DNA of 64,000 nucleotides, taken from positions 2,976,001 to 3,040,000 of the forward strand of contig CP064963.1 in NCBI GenBank assembly GCA_016699165.1, read 5' to 3'. Made by a program: the position numbers and the translations under genes. The notes under the pieces are model-generated. The model was not told the origin of the DNA. It was given only the letters and a program-made list of their open reading frames with translations, and made no database searches. Origin of the DNA: Candidatus Melainabacteria bacterium. Lineage in GTDB: Bacteria > Cyanobacteriota > Vampirovibrionia > Obscuribacterales > Obscuribacteraceae. Positions within the stretch are counted from its first letter, which is position 1. Each line of letters begins with the position of its first letter. Shown piece by piece: positions 51,602-60,205 of the stretch.

Positions 51602-52018
51602 GACGAAAAAACGTTTCCTTTCAGGAGGGAAACAAAATGGAGAATATTCTCAATAATTATAGCTGCGCCAGCTGAATTCTCATTCACATAAACAAGACCT
51701 AAGCCTTAATATGCGATAGCTTCTAGAATCTAATAAGCTCTAATTAGTAGACTAAGGCGCTTATCTTTTCCCCACTTGTCTTTGAGCGTAATTCCAAAAA
51801 ATAACCCATAGCTTGTTTTCTCGAACTTTCTATTTCACTTTAAGCAGTGATTGGAGAATTCGGGGTATCAGTCTGGAGTGTCTTGGAATTGCAAATGTTC
51901 TCAATAAGGCGGGGAAAAGTGGGTGCTAGTTGTTGCCAAGCTGCACAAGCTAGCGCGAGCAATTTCATTCTTGAATATCACATCAAAAAAGCAACTTCCC
52001 AAACGAAAGGAAGACTAA
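51602..52018. other. Divergent intergenic region: BT1 transporter / DAO cassette
   Basis: About 415 bp. The first 35 bp hold the transporter leader hairpin (51613-51633). The rest precedes the DAO cassette: a GCTAGCGC motif at 51950 (AAGCTAGCGCGAGCAA), a possible TATAAT-free promoter, and CGAAAGGA directly before the ATG. No gene seen. Confidence 0.5.
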
Positions 52019-53011
52019 ATGACCAAGCAACATGTGCTCGTTATCGGTGCGGGCGTGAGCGGTCTCACCACGGCACTTGCACTACTTCAGGCTGGCCACA
52101 AGGTGACCATCCGTTGCAAGGAGCCGGGCGGCCAGTTCGCTCACACCTCCATCTCGGCATACGCCATGTGGGTTCCGGTGAAGATGGACGGCGACCCCCG
52201 CATCGAGCGCTGGACCGGCGAATCATTCGAGGCCTTCAAGAAGCTTGCAGGTGATACCGCTACCGGTGTCACGATGAAGCCCATTTACCAGCTCAAGACC
52301 AAGAAGGAAGCCCCCTGGTTCGCCGGCCAAAACGCAGGCAACCTGTGCGGTTTCCGTCACGCAGAAGCGAGCGAACTACCCGCCGGCTACGCCGACGCCT
52401 ATGTTCTCTCCTCAGCGCCTGTGATCGACCCGCTCGTCTACATGCCCTGGCTCTACTGGCAGGTTCACGATGCCGGAGGGCTTTTCGGGCAGACCGAGTT
52501 CAAAAACCTCGATGGGATTCACCCGCAGTATTCGGTCATCGTCAACTGCGCCGGTCTTGGTGCGCGCGAGCTCGCCAAGGATGCCGACGTGTTTCCCGAT
52601 CGTGTCCAGGTCGTCACCATCAAGTCGAGCAACATCGACCGTGTGGTGATCGACGACGAAGGTCCCAACGCCCGCGCCTGTATCGTGCCGCACAACGGCT
52701 ACGTCAAGCTCGGCGGTGTCTTCGATGGTCCGCATGAGTCGTACGAGGGTGCAGACCTCTCGACCGTGCAGGGCATCATCGACCGCTGCAATGCCATCGC
52801 TCCCGAGCTCAAGGCGGACCAGTCGCAGGTTATTTCGGTCATCCGCGCACTGCGTCCCGAGCGCAAGGGCTGGCTGCCGCGTGTCGAAGTCGACCGCACC
52901 ATCTGTGCTGATGGTCGTCCCGTCATCCACAACTACGGTCATGACGGTATGGGCTATCTGCTCTCGCACGGCATCGCTGCGGAAATCGCATCGTACGCCG
53001 CCAATCTCTAA
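52019..53011 (+). CDS. DAO-family flavoprotein (D-amino-acid-oxidase-like)
   Basis: 330 residues. FAD motif VIGAGVSGLTTALALLQAGHKVTI and C-terminal HNYGHDGMGYLLSHGIAAEIASYAANL fit the D-amino-acid/D-aspartate oxidase group; the arginine used for substrate carboxylate binding in that group may be the one in VIRALRPERKGW. The ATG follows CGAAAGGAAGACTAA. GC-rich cassette gene, distinct in composition from the paralogue in the PLP operon (48106). Substrate unknown. Confidence 0.9.
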   Translation: MTKQHVLVIGAGVSGLTTALALLQAGHKVTIRCKEPGGQFAHTSISAYAMWVPVKMDGDPRIERWTGESFEAFKKLAGDTATGVTMKPIYQLKTKKEAPWFAGQNAGNLCGFRHAEASELPAGYADAYVLSSAPVIDPLVYMPWLYWQVHDAGGLFGQTEFKNLDGIHPQYSVIVNCAGLGARELAKDADVFPDRVQVVTIKSSNIDRVVIDDEGPNARACIVPHNGYVKLGGVFDGPHESYEGADLSTVQGIIDRCNAIAPELKADQSQVISVIRALRPERKGWLPRVEVDRTICADGRPVIHNYGHDGMGYLLSHGIAAEIASYAANL

Positions 53012-53040
53012 TTCTGCACTAAGGCGACAATCGCCGACCC

Positions 53041-53063
53041 GGAGAGCCCCTTATTGGCTCTCC
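53041..53063 (+). terminator. Intercistronic stem-loop
   Basis: Perfect 8-bp GGAGAGCC / GGCTCTCC stem with CCTTATT loop between the DAO gene and the next cassette gene. No strong U tract; probably processing or partial attenuation. Confidence 0.6.
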
Positions 53064-53093
53064 GGTTTACCCGTAACATCGAGGAGACTAACT

Positions 53094-53672
53094 ATGACCT
53101 TGATTCAAAAAACCTGGCGCTGGTGCAAAGACGCGTTCTTTGCCTTCACCGCTCGAGTACTCTTGCTCTGTGTGAGTGAAGAGTCTGCTCGCAAGTTCTT
53201 CTTGCGACAGCTTTCGCATCGCGCCGAGAATTACGGGGCTTCGCATCCCAAAACGGCATATGCAATGGTGTTCGTCGCACAGACGTACCCCGCCGAGCGT
53301 GCCGTTGATCGCGAAAAGCAGGAGCGTCTGCTCACCGCAGCACTTCTGATTTTCAACAAGTCGTTTGGTCCGGTTTCCACCGAGGCGGCGTACATCCGTC
53401 ACCGTCTGGGTTTCCTTCGCTACAAAGCGGGGAAGCTTTTGGAAGCAATCAGCTTCTACGAAGAAGCCGACCAGCTTTATCGCCAGGCGGACACGCCCTG
53501 GTCATTGAACCATGCCGACCTGCTTGAACTCTGGGCCATCGCGCTTCAGAAGCAGGGCGGAAATGATTTCCAAGCTTCAAACTGCATCCGTGAAGCAAAG
53601 GCGATTCGTGTGCGATTCCAGCTCTGGATGTCGCGCTCGCGTCGCATCCTCTGGATGAAGTATCGACGCTGA
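53094..53672 (+). CDS. TPR-like cassette protein
   Basis: 192 residues. Two to three TPR-like helical pairs: RKFFLRQLSHRAENYGASHPKTAYAMVFVAQTY, EAAYIRHRLGFLRYKAGKLLEAISFYEEADQLYRQA, SLNHADLLELWAIALQKQGGNDFQASNCIREAKAIR. N-terminal Trp/Phe-rich helix could contact membrane. The ATG at 53094 follows GAGGAGACTAACT; an open extension to 52716 overlaps the DAO gene and is discarded. Same operon as DAO and the ferredoxin-like gene 12 bp on. Confidence 0.75.
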   Translation: MTLIQKTWRWCKDAFFAFTARVLLLCVSEESARKFFLRQLSHRAENYGASHPKTAYAMVFVAQTYPAERAVDREKQERLLTAALLIFNKSFGPVSTEAAYIRHRLGFLRYKAGKLLEAISFYEEADQLYRQADTPWSLNHADLLELWAIALQKQGGNDFQASNCIREAKAIRVRFQLWMSRSRRILWMKYRR

Positions 53673-53683
53673 GGAGACGCAAG

Positions 53684-53908
53684 ATGATCATCTGCAGTTG
53701 TTTTGTTGTGTCCGACAAGGACATCAGAGCGGCTGTCGAAGACGGTGCGAGAGACTTCAGAGAGATTCGAAAAACTCTGAAGTGTTCCACCAATTGTGGT
53801 GCATGCTACCCGCACGCAAGGGAGTATTTTGACCAGTGTCTGCGTGACATTGGCGTTCCCATGCCGGATCGCAAATATGCAGCCGTCAATGACGATGCCG
53901 ACTTGTAA
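53684..53908 (+). CDS. BFD-like [2Fe-2S] protein
   Basis: 74 residues of the bacterioferritin-associated ferredoxin type: CSCF near the start and CGAC with NCGAC later (C4, C6, C37, C40 pattern), the usual four ligands of a 2Fe-2S cluster. Such proteins deliver electrons to bacterioferritin or to nitrite reductase-like partners. Start supported by GAGGAGACGCAAG. No bacterioferritin nearby, so its partner is unknown. Confidence 0.82.
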   Translation: MIICSCFVVSDKDIRAAVEDGARDFREIRKTLKCSTNCGACYPHAREYFDQCLRDIGVPMPDRKYAAVNDDADL

Positions 53909-54257
53909 CATCAATCGAGCTATTCAAATGAGCCTGTCAGCGGAGCTGCTGAAGCCGCGCTATCGCAAGCTGAAGCGTCGCAACCGCTATACGGGACATT
54001 GTTATGTGGCTTCCGAAGCCCTGTATCACTTGCTTGGTGGGTCAAGGTCTGGATTTATTCCTCAAGTGCTTCGCCATGAAGGCGGCACTCATTGGTACCT
54101 GAAACACAGGACCACTGGGGAAATCCGCGACCTTACCTTCAAGCAGTTCCGCTCGCCAGTCCCTTATCACAAAGGACGTGGCAGCGGCTTTCTTACTCTC
54201 AAACCAAGCAAGCGTGCGCGCATCGTAATGAAGCGTGCGCGTTTGCATCTTGGTTGA
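53895..54257 (+). CDS. Small phage-associated-type protein with Cys/His/Asp triad
   Basis: About 120 residues from ATG 53895 (overlapping the ferredoxin stop by 14 bp) or 109 from ATG 53928. The core GHCYVASEALYHLLGG ... HEGGTHWYLKHRTTGEIRDLTFKQF repeats a pattern seen in phage- and plasmid-encoded hypotheticals, with Cys, His and Asp spaced like a papain- or NlpC-type active site. Cysteine-hydrolase activity is plausible but unproven. Very basic C-terminus. Last gene of the cassette, followed by a terminator. Confidence 0.65.
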   Translation: MPTCNINRAIQMSLSAELLKPRYRKLKRRNRYTGHCYVASEALYHLLGGSRSGFIPQVLRHEGGTHWYLKHRTTGEIRDLTFKQFRSPVPYHKGRGSGFLTLKPSKRARIVMKRARLHLG

Positions 54258-54269
54258 ATTGAGGAAACT

Positions 54270-54310
54270 CCGGTGATGCTGCCATTTTATATGGGGCTCA
54301 CCGGTTTTTT
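54270..54310 (+). terminator. Rho-independent terminator
   Basis: CCGGTGA / TCACCGG stem with a GC-flanked loop, followed by six T. Closes the DAO-TPR-BFD cassette just after 54257. Confidence 0.9.
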
Positions 54311-54322
54311 CTTTTTTACCAC

Positions 54323-55320
54323 ACCTGGGTTTCTCGATGAAGCAGCAGGTTATTTTTTCTTGGTTCTGGGAACACTATATTGTATAGTTACCTACCCCGA
54401 AAGGAGAAAATGTCATGCCTTATGAGTCAATGAATCTTCTCGAATTTCAACGTCGCTTCAACTCCGAAGAAGCCTGTCTTAAAGCCATTTTGATGCACGA
54501 TGGCTCAAAGGATTTATCTGTGTTTACTGTCACCACAATGATGGAATCCGCATGGCTAGGCGCAGAACAATCCAATGCTGTGTTTGTCGTCGTCAGGTTT
54601 CAATCACATCTGGAACGGTTTTTCATCGGTCCAAAGTTCCCTTAACCACCTGGTTTTGGCTTATTTATCTCATGTCTCAAGACAAGGGAGGTATATCAAC
54701 AATGCGTGCTGCAAAGCTTCTCGGTATGCACTACACCACCGTATACAACATGATGCACAAAGTACGAGCTGCAATGCAAAATCGGCAGGAAAACATTCTC
54801 CTGTCTGGACTTGTAGAAGTTGATGATGCATTTTTGGAGGTAGATCTCGGGGAAAGTCGGACGGGCGTTCAGTAACAAGAAGCAAGTCTGCGTAATGACT
54901 GAGCGCCTAAACTGCAAAGCTGGTGATGCAGCCTTCGTCGTGATGGAAAATCCAAGTGGTGATTGTCTTCAAAGTGCCGTAGAATCTCGCGTTGAACCGA
55001 TGACACACATCAGAACTGATGGGTATCACGTAAACTCCGTCCTTCATTCCGTGGCTGGTAGACTGCAAATGACGAGAATTGGAGGTCAATACGAAGAACA
55101 CGGACCGCTCAAACATGTGGATAGAGCTATATCTTTGGCAAAACGATTTTTGATTGGCACTTATCATCAATACTGTTCAAGAGCTAACCTACAGCTTTTC
55201 CTTGACGAATTCTCTTTTCGATTCAATCGGCGCTACGAATGGTCGCAACTATTCGGCCGAACTCTTTTAGCGTGCATCCTGTGTGCTCCCACTCTGTATG
55301 CGCCATTCTGAAACCCAGGT
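54323..55320 (+). mobile_element. Degenerate IS1595-family insertion sequence
   Basis: About 1 kb bounded by an 11-bp inverted repeat ACCTGGGTTTC (54323-54333) / GAAACCCAGGT (55310-55320), with TACCAC on both outer edges as a likely remnant of target duplication. Inside, three frames each hold pieces of an IS1595 transposase: MNLLEFQRRFNSEEACLK (start), SITSGTVFHRSKVPLTTWFWLIYLMSQDKGGISTMRAAKLLGMHYTTVYNMMHKVRAAM, VEVDDAFLEVDLGESRTGV and HIRTDGYHVNSVLH through FRFNRRYEWSQLFGR. At least three frame breaks make it inactive. The piece starting at 54415 has a CGAAAGGA leader like the cassette genes. Confidence 0.82.
54415..55311 (+). pseudogene. IS1595-family transposase, frameshifted
   Basis: Transposase remains: N-terminal zinc-ribbon region is mutated (CPRC pattern not evident), then VSITSGTVFHRSKVPL, a helix-turn-helix-like KLLGMHYTTVYNMMHK, catalytic D-D (EVDDAFLE), and a C-terminal DYH/HVNSVLH plus RFNRR. 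Reading switches between frames near 54552, 54875 and 54895. The second catalytic acid region is damaged. Confidence 0.75.
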
Positions 55321-55757
55321 TACCACAAGTTTTACTATACGTTGCAGTAATAGTAGGTAGTTTGTTCTGGAACATTAACCCGGGCTAATCGTCGTGAGAG
55401 CACATCGAAAGGTAATCCCAATCTCAGTCCCTTGCCCGAATCTTCTATTTCCCCTCAGATAAAAACAAGTACAGAACAATGAGTACAATATTTGAAACCC
55501 TAGTGATAATGACGGTCTTAGTGCCTATAGTGATTCTTACATGTGAGTCAGTAATGCTGACTCGTCACAGCTAGAGTCATTCTTTTGAATTTGAAAACCG
55601 TTGCCTCACAAAAAATCGTACCGTTCAATGCTCGAATTGAAAGAGTCTTTTGAGCGAAAAAGTTAGACGTTAGGTGTTTGGACGCTGCGTGTTGCCTCAA
55701 AATGGAATCGTACTTTGACTAAACCGTTGCCTCATATATTTTCGTACCGGCGAAAAT
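55321..55757. other. Intergenic region between two decayed transposons
   Basis: Holds three left-end repeats TTGCCTCA...TCGTAC of the downstream transposon (55601, 55692, 55727). A 31-codon hydrophobic frame (55479-55574) is present but has no ribosome site and I do not call it. Otherwise nothing seen. Confidence 0.6.
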
Positions 55758-57425
55758 TCAAATAGCGATCTTAACTACTTTATATTTACCCCATCCGCAA
55801 CGTTGGATCATGCCTTCAGCTCTAAGTCTGCAGAGAAAAACATCTAATGATTCTCGCCTCTGCCCCTCTTGGAGTATCTCCTTGCAGGTAAAAACAGTGC
55901 CCAGTTCTAGCATGGATATTGATTTTCTGGTCTCTTCAATGGTCGATTTTATTTTGCTTTGTTCTGCAGATTCGTGAGCCAAGAGTTTTTGAACTGCGTT
56001 TCGTTGCATTTGAATTATTGTCGTAACTGGGCTAGGCACAGGTATTTTCAATTTTTCCAGTTCTTCGCGTTTGCTTTGAATTTCCTCATGAAGAGCAAGC
56101 ATGTTGAGCCCGTTTCGAATTTGTATGAGCTTTGATTTTACTTCTTTATCAATGGCTGAGTTTTCTAAAACACGCTGATACGGCGTTCTTGCCTTGTCAT
56201 GAATCTTGTAGGTTTTTGCTCCGTTTCGTTTCTTTTCCAAAAGCTTTTGACACGGCTGAAAGTAATTCACGTACAGGTAAAGTGCCTTATACAGCGCTTT
56301 TAGAAGACGCAATGCTTTTTGCCTTCGAACCGCCCTCGTCCTACATTCTTGCGGATCACGGAGCCGTTCTTTTCTTCGATCCAGGCTTGATCGTTTTTCT
56401 TGTATGCTCGAGATCTAGTGTAGGTAATGCTTTCCTTAATACACCAAGTAATCATTTCATCGTTTAAAAACTCTTTGCCGTTGTCAAAATCTAGACCCAG
56501 AATGGGAAACGGACAAATTTCTTTGGCTTGTTCTAATGCGTCGAGAACTTCAAAAGCTCCACTGCGAGGAGCGCAATTGGTATTACCCAACAAGTCGCAA
56601 TGTCCGTCATGTTCAGGGTGCTAAGAAACCCCCTGGAAGTATCGATGCTTGAATGGGACACAGTGTCAATTTCGAAGAATCCAGGAGCAACATCGTTCCA
56701 CTCAGTGAAGGTGCGAATGGGCACTTTGTTTTTTACCAGTGGTCCGCGTTTCGTATGACTGACGCTTCTTTGGCAGCGTTGGCGCTCTTTCTTCAATGTT
56801 CGATCTATCGTGGCAGCGCTCACGGAGAGTATTTCAGCTTTTGCTGCAGCTGAAATTTTGAGATATCCATGGATTTCCAGATTTTCACACATCTCTTCAA
56901 CGAAGGGCGCTAGGCGTTTTCCGCAAAGTTTATTTGAGACGTGCCAGATCTGTATGAGTGCTTCTTGTGCCTCCAACCCAAGCCTGTTTTTTCGACCTTT
57001 TTTCTTAGGGTCGAATGTTTGTTGACTGTTATTCAAAAGAGTAATCGCGTGCTTTCGAGAGTAACCCGTAGTCTGGATCAGGTTTTCCAAGATCTCGATA
57101 CGTTCTTTCTTGTTGGCGTAGCAGTATCGTTTTCTCAGAGCATCAAGTAGCTCTTTGCGGGAATTGGTTGTCATTTGTAGCCTCATCTTTCCCTCGCTCC
57201 GGTAACCGAGAGTTCGATTTTATTTGAGGCAACGGTTTATGCAGGGTTCGATTTAATTTGAGGCAATGCGCGCTGAACCTAACGTTTTAATCTTCAGCTT
57301 CACTTAGGAAAAACATTAAAACGTGAGGTTGACTGCCCTTACACCTTACGGTTGGCCCCGAGAGCTTTAAGGCACCCTTCAATTGTTGTTAGAAAAATCG
57401 TTGCCTCACAAAAATTCGTACCGAT
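55601..57425 (-). mobile_element. DDE transposon with multiple end repeats (degenerate)
   Basis: About 1.8 kb. Ends carry repeated TTGCCTCA-(8-10 nt)-TCGTACC units: left in one orientation at 55601, 55692, 55727; right as inverted TGAGGCAA units at 57225 and 57259 plus a direct copy at 57401. The transposase (minus, 57174 to 55758) belongs to the integrase-core family typified by ...RKHAITLLN..., FFEIDTVSHSS, LDFDNGKEFLN, YTRSRAYKKNDQAWIEEKNGSVIRKNVG. It is split by at least two frameshifts, so inactive. Multi-site ends recall Tn7-like or Mu-like binding arrays. Confidence 0.78.
55758..57174 (-). pseudogene. Integrase-core DDE transposase, frameshifted into three pieces
   Basis: Piece 1 (57174-56533): TTNSRKELLDALRKRYCYANKKERIEILENLIQTTGYSRKHAITLLNN, helix-turn-helix ILSVSAATIDRTLKKER and catalytic Asp in GFFEIDTVSHSS. 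Piece 2 (56593-56300): ILGLDFDNGKEFLNDEMITW with second Asp, YTRSRAYKKNDQAWIEEKNGSVIRK with Glu. Piece 3 (56312-55758): the C-terminal KTYKIHDKARTPYQRVLENSAIDKEVKSKLIQIRNGLNMLALHEEIQ and helical tail. Two frame breaks near 56535 and 56305. Confidence 0.78.
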
Positions 57426-57877
57426 AATGAATAATTTTTTGATACTAAATGTGATACCGTCATCGCGTTCCATTGAGACTTCGGTAAGGCAAAGACAAAA
57501 TAGCGACTTAGCAACGAAAGCTAGGTGATTGCCAAGTGGTGGCGCGAGATAGTGCGAGGTTGCGCTAATTTGCGCGACGACTTGACAAGTCCGTTCTAGT
57601 GGACACAGGGGCTATCCAAGTATTGTTCGCGCGAGCTTTTTTATAACTAAGCAACTTTTAAAACTCTTGAAGCTTGAACTGGTCATCAATTTCCTCATAG
57701 AGTTCTCTATCTTTTTCATCTCCTCTTAGAGCATCTCTCACAAGAAGAACCAGCCGTATCAAGCTCAACGCTATTTCAATCATGAACTTAAACGTTCCTG
57801 TTTGCACCGGCCTTCTTTCTGAGCTGTTCTTGAGGAAATATCCACCTGATCTGAATTACTAATAGAAAGGACCTGAA
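57187..57877. other. Region before the acyl-CoA dehydrogenase cassette
   Basis: About 690 bp: right end of the transposon (to 57425), 12-bp phased repeats GATACTAAATGT, GATACCGTCATC (57441-57464), an imperfect GCGCGAG/TTGCGC-rich leader around 57540-57580, a TTGACA box near 57583, and a small minus-strand frame (57658-57783) listed separately. Confidence 0.55.
57658..57783 (-). CDS. Candidate 41-residue amphipathic small protein
   Basis: MIEIALSLIRLVLLVRDALRGDEKD... ending EIDDQFKLQEF: a short hydrophobic helix then a charged tail, as in small membrane-associated or toxin-like peptides. AGGAA lies 12 bases before the ATG, a weak site. It could be spurious. Confidence 0.35.
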   Translation of the reverse strand: MIEIALSLIRLVLLVRDALRGDEKDRELYEEIDDQFKLQEF

Positions 57878-58138
57878 ATGATCAAAGACCCTGCCAAACA
57901 TTGGCGCGAAGTCAAGATCGCCCTGACGCTCCTCGTTTGCATGTTTGTGTTCTTCATTCTCGCCGCCAATGCACCCAACGACTGGCTCAAGGGCATCACC
58001 CTGTTCATGGGCGTCGGCTGCATGATGGGCGTTCTGTACTTCCCCGCCAAGTCGATCGACGAAGATCCGAACTGGGGAACCACGCAGGACACTGAGCACA
58101 GCGACCGCAAAGGCGATCGTGACGGCGACAAGAAGTAA
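57878..58138 (+). CDS. Small membrane protein
   Basis: 86 residues with two transmembrane helices (VKIALTLLVCMFVFFILAANA and LKGITLFMGVGCMMGVLYF) and a highly polar Asp/Lys/Arg C-terminus (SDRKGDRDGDKK). No family recognised. The ATG follows AGAAAGGACCTGAA. First gene of a GC-rich cassette with the acyl-CoA dehydrogenase 56 bp downstream; it may be a membrane anchor for that enzyme. Confidence 0.7.
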   Translation: MIKDPAKHWREVKIALTLLVCMFVFFILAANAPNDWLKGITLFMGVGCMMGVLYFPAKSIDEDPNWGTTQDTEHSDRKGDRDGDKK

Positions 58139-58194
58139 TTTTTCTCATCATCACCCATAATCCTCAACTCTTCTGAACACCGAAAGGAAATCAA

Positions 58195-60201
58195 ATGAAG
58201 AAGAACAGGACTCCCGAGACTTTGACTGGTCTTCCGTCTGAAGGCGGCGTCATCGATGACGTCCTCAAGGCAGGCGGCAAGTCGAAGGACGAGATCGAGA
58301 AGACCGGTGAATTGGACCGAAGCGACGAAATCGCCGAGCAGAACTACGATCCCAAGTTCCGGATCGAGAACAGCCCGGTGCACCTCGCTGTCTGGTCCGG
58401 TGCTACCCCGGTCGACCGTTTCCGCAATATCGCTCCTGCAAGCTCCTCTGCTGCCTATCTCAAGCAGATGGACGCTGCAGTCGCAATCGTCGCCGCCCAC
58501 CGCGAAGCCGGCACCCTCATGGGTCCCGACAACAAGGTGAGCCTGACGGTGATCGACGACCTGAAGTCCACCGGCTACTGGGGTGCTCTCGTTGGCACCG
58601 AATATGGTGGCTGGGGCGCAAAGCTCATCGACGCTATGCCGCTCATCACGCGCATGGCTGCTTCGGGCGACGCCACGGTTGCCGGCATGCTGTCAATCCA
58701 CGGCTGCATCGGCGCTGTCGATCCCATCATGCACTTCGGCTCCGATTCGCTGAAGAAGAAGTATCTGCCCAAGCTCGCGTCGGGTGAAATCCTCTCGGGT
58801 TTCGCTCTCACCGAGCCGAACGCAGGTTCCGACATGACGGCGCTGCGGACCACTGCTGTGCGCGACGGCGACTCGTTCGTCGTGAACGGGCACAAGACCT
58901 TCATCTCCAACTCATACTACGGTCGCACCATCGGCCTGGTTTGCATGGTGAAGGGCAAGGACCTGCCGACTGCCGAGGCTCTTCGCAAGAAGGCCAAGGA
59001 CAAGCCGGAACTGGCCGAGCGCGTCGCGCGTGAGCTCGAGCGTGCCCGTCCGATGGTCATCGTCTGCGACTTGCCGGCGAACGACACCGACAGCTTCAAG
59101 CTGATCAAGTACGGCATTCACGCCGTCAAGCACATCTTCAACCACGGCTTGAAGTTCACCAATTTCCGTATCCCGGCCGAGAACCTCCTGGTTCCCGACC
59201 ACGGCGACGGACTGACCATCGCCTATCACGGATTGAACCGCGGGCGCATCGCCCTTGGTGCCAACGCCGCGGGTACGATGCGTCTTCTGCTCAAGAGCAT
59301 GTTGCCTTGGGCGCAGTACCGCGAGACCTACGGTCAGCAGATCGGTCAGCGCCAGTTGGTGCTCGATCGCATCGGCGAGCTGGCGGGCTTCATCGTTGGT
59401 GGCGACGCCATCACGAACTGGACTTCGTCGCTTCTGGACGAAGGCTATCGCGGCGAACTCGAGTGCATCATCGCCAAGATCTACGGCGCGCGCATGCTGC
59501 TCGAAGCAACCACTCACCATGCGTTCAAAACGCACGGCGGGCGGTCATTCCTTGCTGGTCATCTGATCGGCGATAACATCCACGACTTCATGGCTCCGTC
59601 CATCTACGAAGGACAGGACGACATGCTCGACATGGCGTTCCTCAAGGGTCTGATCAAGGGACACGGCAACAAGTACATGGCGCCGCTCGCCAAGATCAAG
59701 GGCTTCAAGCCTTACAACCCGGTCCACCTGTGGAAGGGCAAGTGGTCGCTCCTCGGCATCTCGTTCTTCACCCTGTGGGCGGAGAACAAGCGTTTCGCCG
59801 ACGTCGACCGCGTCGCCGGTGTGAACCCCGACCTGCAGCGCCACGTCATCTTCGCCAAGAAGACGCTGCGCAAGCAGATGCTCAAGATTCACTATGCGAT
59901 GCTGAAGCACCAGATCAAATTGGGCGACTATCAGCCGCGCATGATCGAGCTCTCCAAGGACGTCCGCAAGGCCGTCGAGATGCTCGTCACCTGCCTGCAT
60001 GCATCGGAAGCCGGCAAGGACGAAGTCACGGTCCTTGCTGCTGATGTGCTCTGCCGTCGTCTCACCAACGAGATCACCGGCAAGCGGCGCAGCGACGACG
60101 ACATCAAGGCGAACGTGAAGCTGGGCAAGCTGGTTACGGCCGGCAAGTTCACGCAGATCGACGCCACCTACGACAGCGCGATCCTGAAGCCTTACAAGTA
60201 A
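58195..60201 (+). CDS. Acyl-CoA dehydrogenase (VLCAD/ACAD9-like, 668 aa)
   Basis: FAD enzyme introducing a 2,3-double bond into acyl-CoA; its 668 residues and C-terminal helical extension (~500-668) match the homodimeric very-long-chain class rather than the 380-residue short-chain class. Motifs: FALTEPNAGSDMTALRTTAV, HKTFISNS, YRETYGQQIGQRQLVLDRIGEL, and the catalytic Glu in IYEGQDDMLDMAF. N-terminal ~55 residues are Lys/Glu-rich. The ATG follows CGAAAGGAAATCAA. No thiolase, hydratase or electron-transfer flavoprotein adjoins it, so this cassette provides only one step of beta-oxidation. Confidence 0.95.
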   Translation: MKKNRTPETLTGLPSEGGVIDDVLKAGGKSKDEIEKTGELDRSDEIAEQNYDPKFRIENSPVHLAVWSGATPVDRFRNIAPASSSAAYLKQMDAAVAIVAAHREAGTLMGPDNKVSLTVIDDLKSTGYWGALVGTEYGGWGAKLIDAMPLITRMAASGDATVAGMLSIHGCIGAVDPIMHFGSDSLKKKYLPKLASGEILSGFALTEPNAGSDMTALRTTAVRDGDSFVVNGHKTFISNSYYGRTIGLVCMVKGKDLPTAEALRKKAKDKPELAERVARELERARPMVIVCDLPANDTDSFKLIKYGIHAVKHIFNHGLKFTNFRIPAENLLVPDHGDGLTIAYHGLNRGRIALGANAAGTMRLLLKSMLPWAQYRETYGQQIGQRQLVLDRIGELAGFIVGGDAITNWTSSLLDEGYRGELECIIAKIYGARMLLEATTHHAFKTHGGRSFLAGHLIGDNIHDFMAPSIYEGQDDMLDMAFLKGLIKGHGNKYMAPLAKIKGFKPYNPVHLWKGKWSLLGISFFTLWAENKRFADVDRVAGVNPDLQRHVIFAKKTLRKQMLKIHYAMLKHQIKLGDYQPRMIELSKDVRKAVEMLVTCLHASEAGKDEVTVLAADVLCRRLTNEITGKRRSDDDIKANVKLGKLVTAGKFTQIDATYDSAILKPYK

Positions 60202-60205
60202 GGTC

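Noticed and set aside
52412..52969. 185-residue frame antisense to the DAO gene
   Set aside because: Shadow frame rich in Asp/Val/Thr, no family match, no own promoter or terminator.
55479..55574. 31-residue hydrophobic frame
   Set aside because: No ribosome site and located in transposon-flanking DNA; composition alone does not support a gene.
57290..57370. CTTACACCTTACGG... as a tRNA
   Set aside because: No consistent acceptor/anticodon stems; lies between transposon end repeats.
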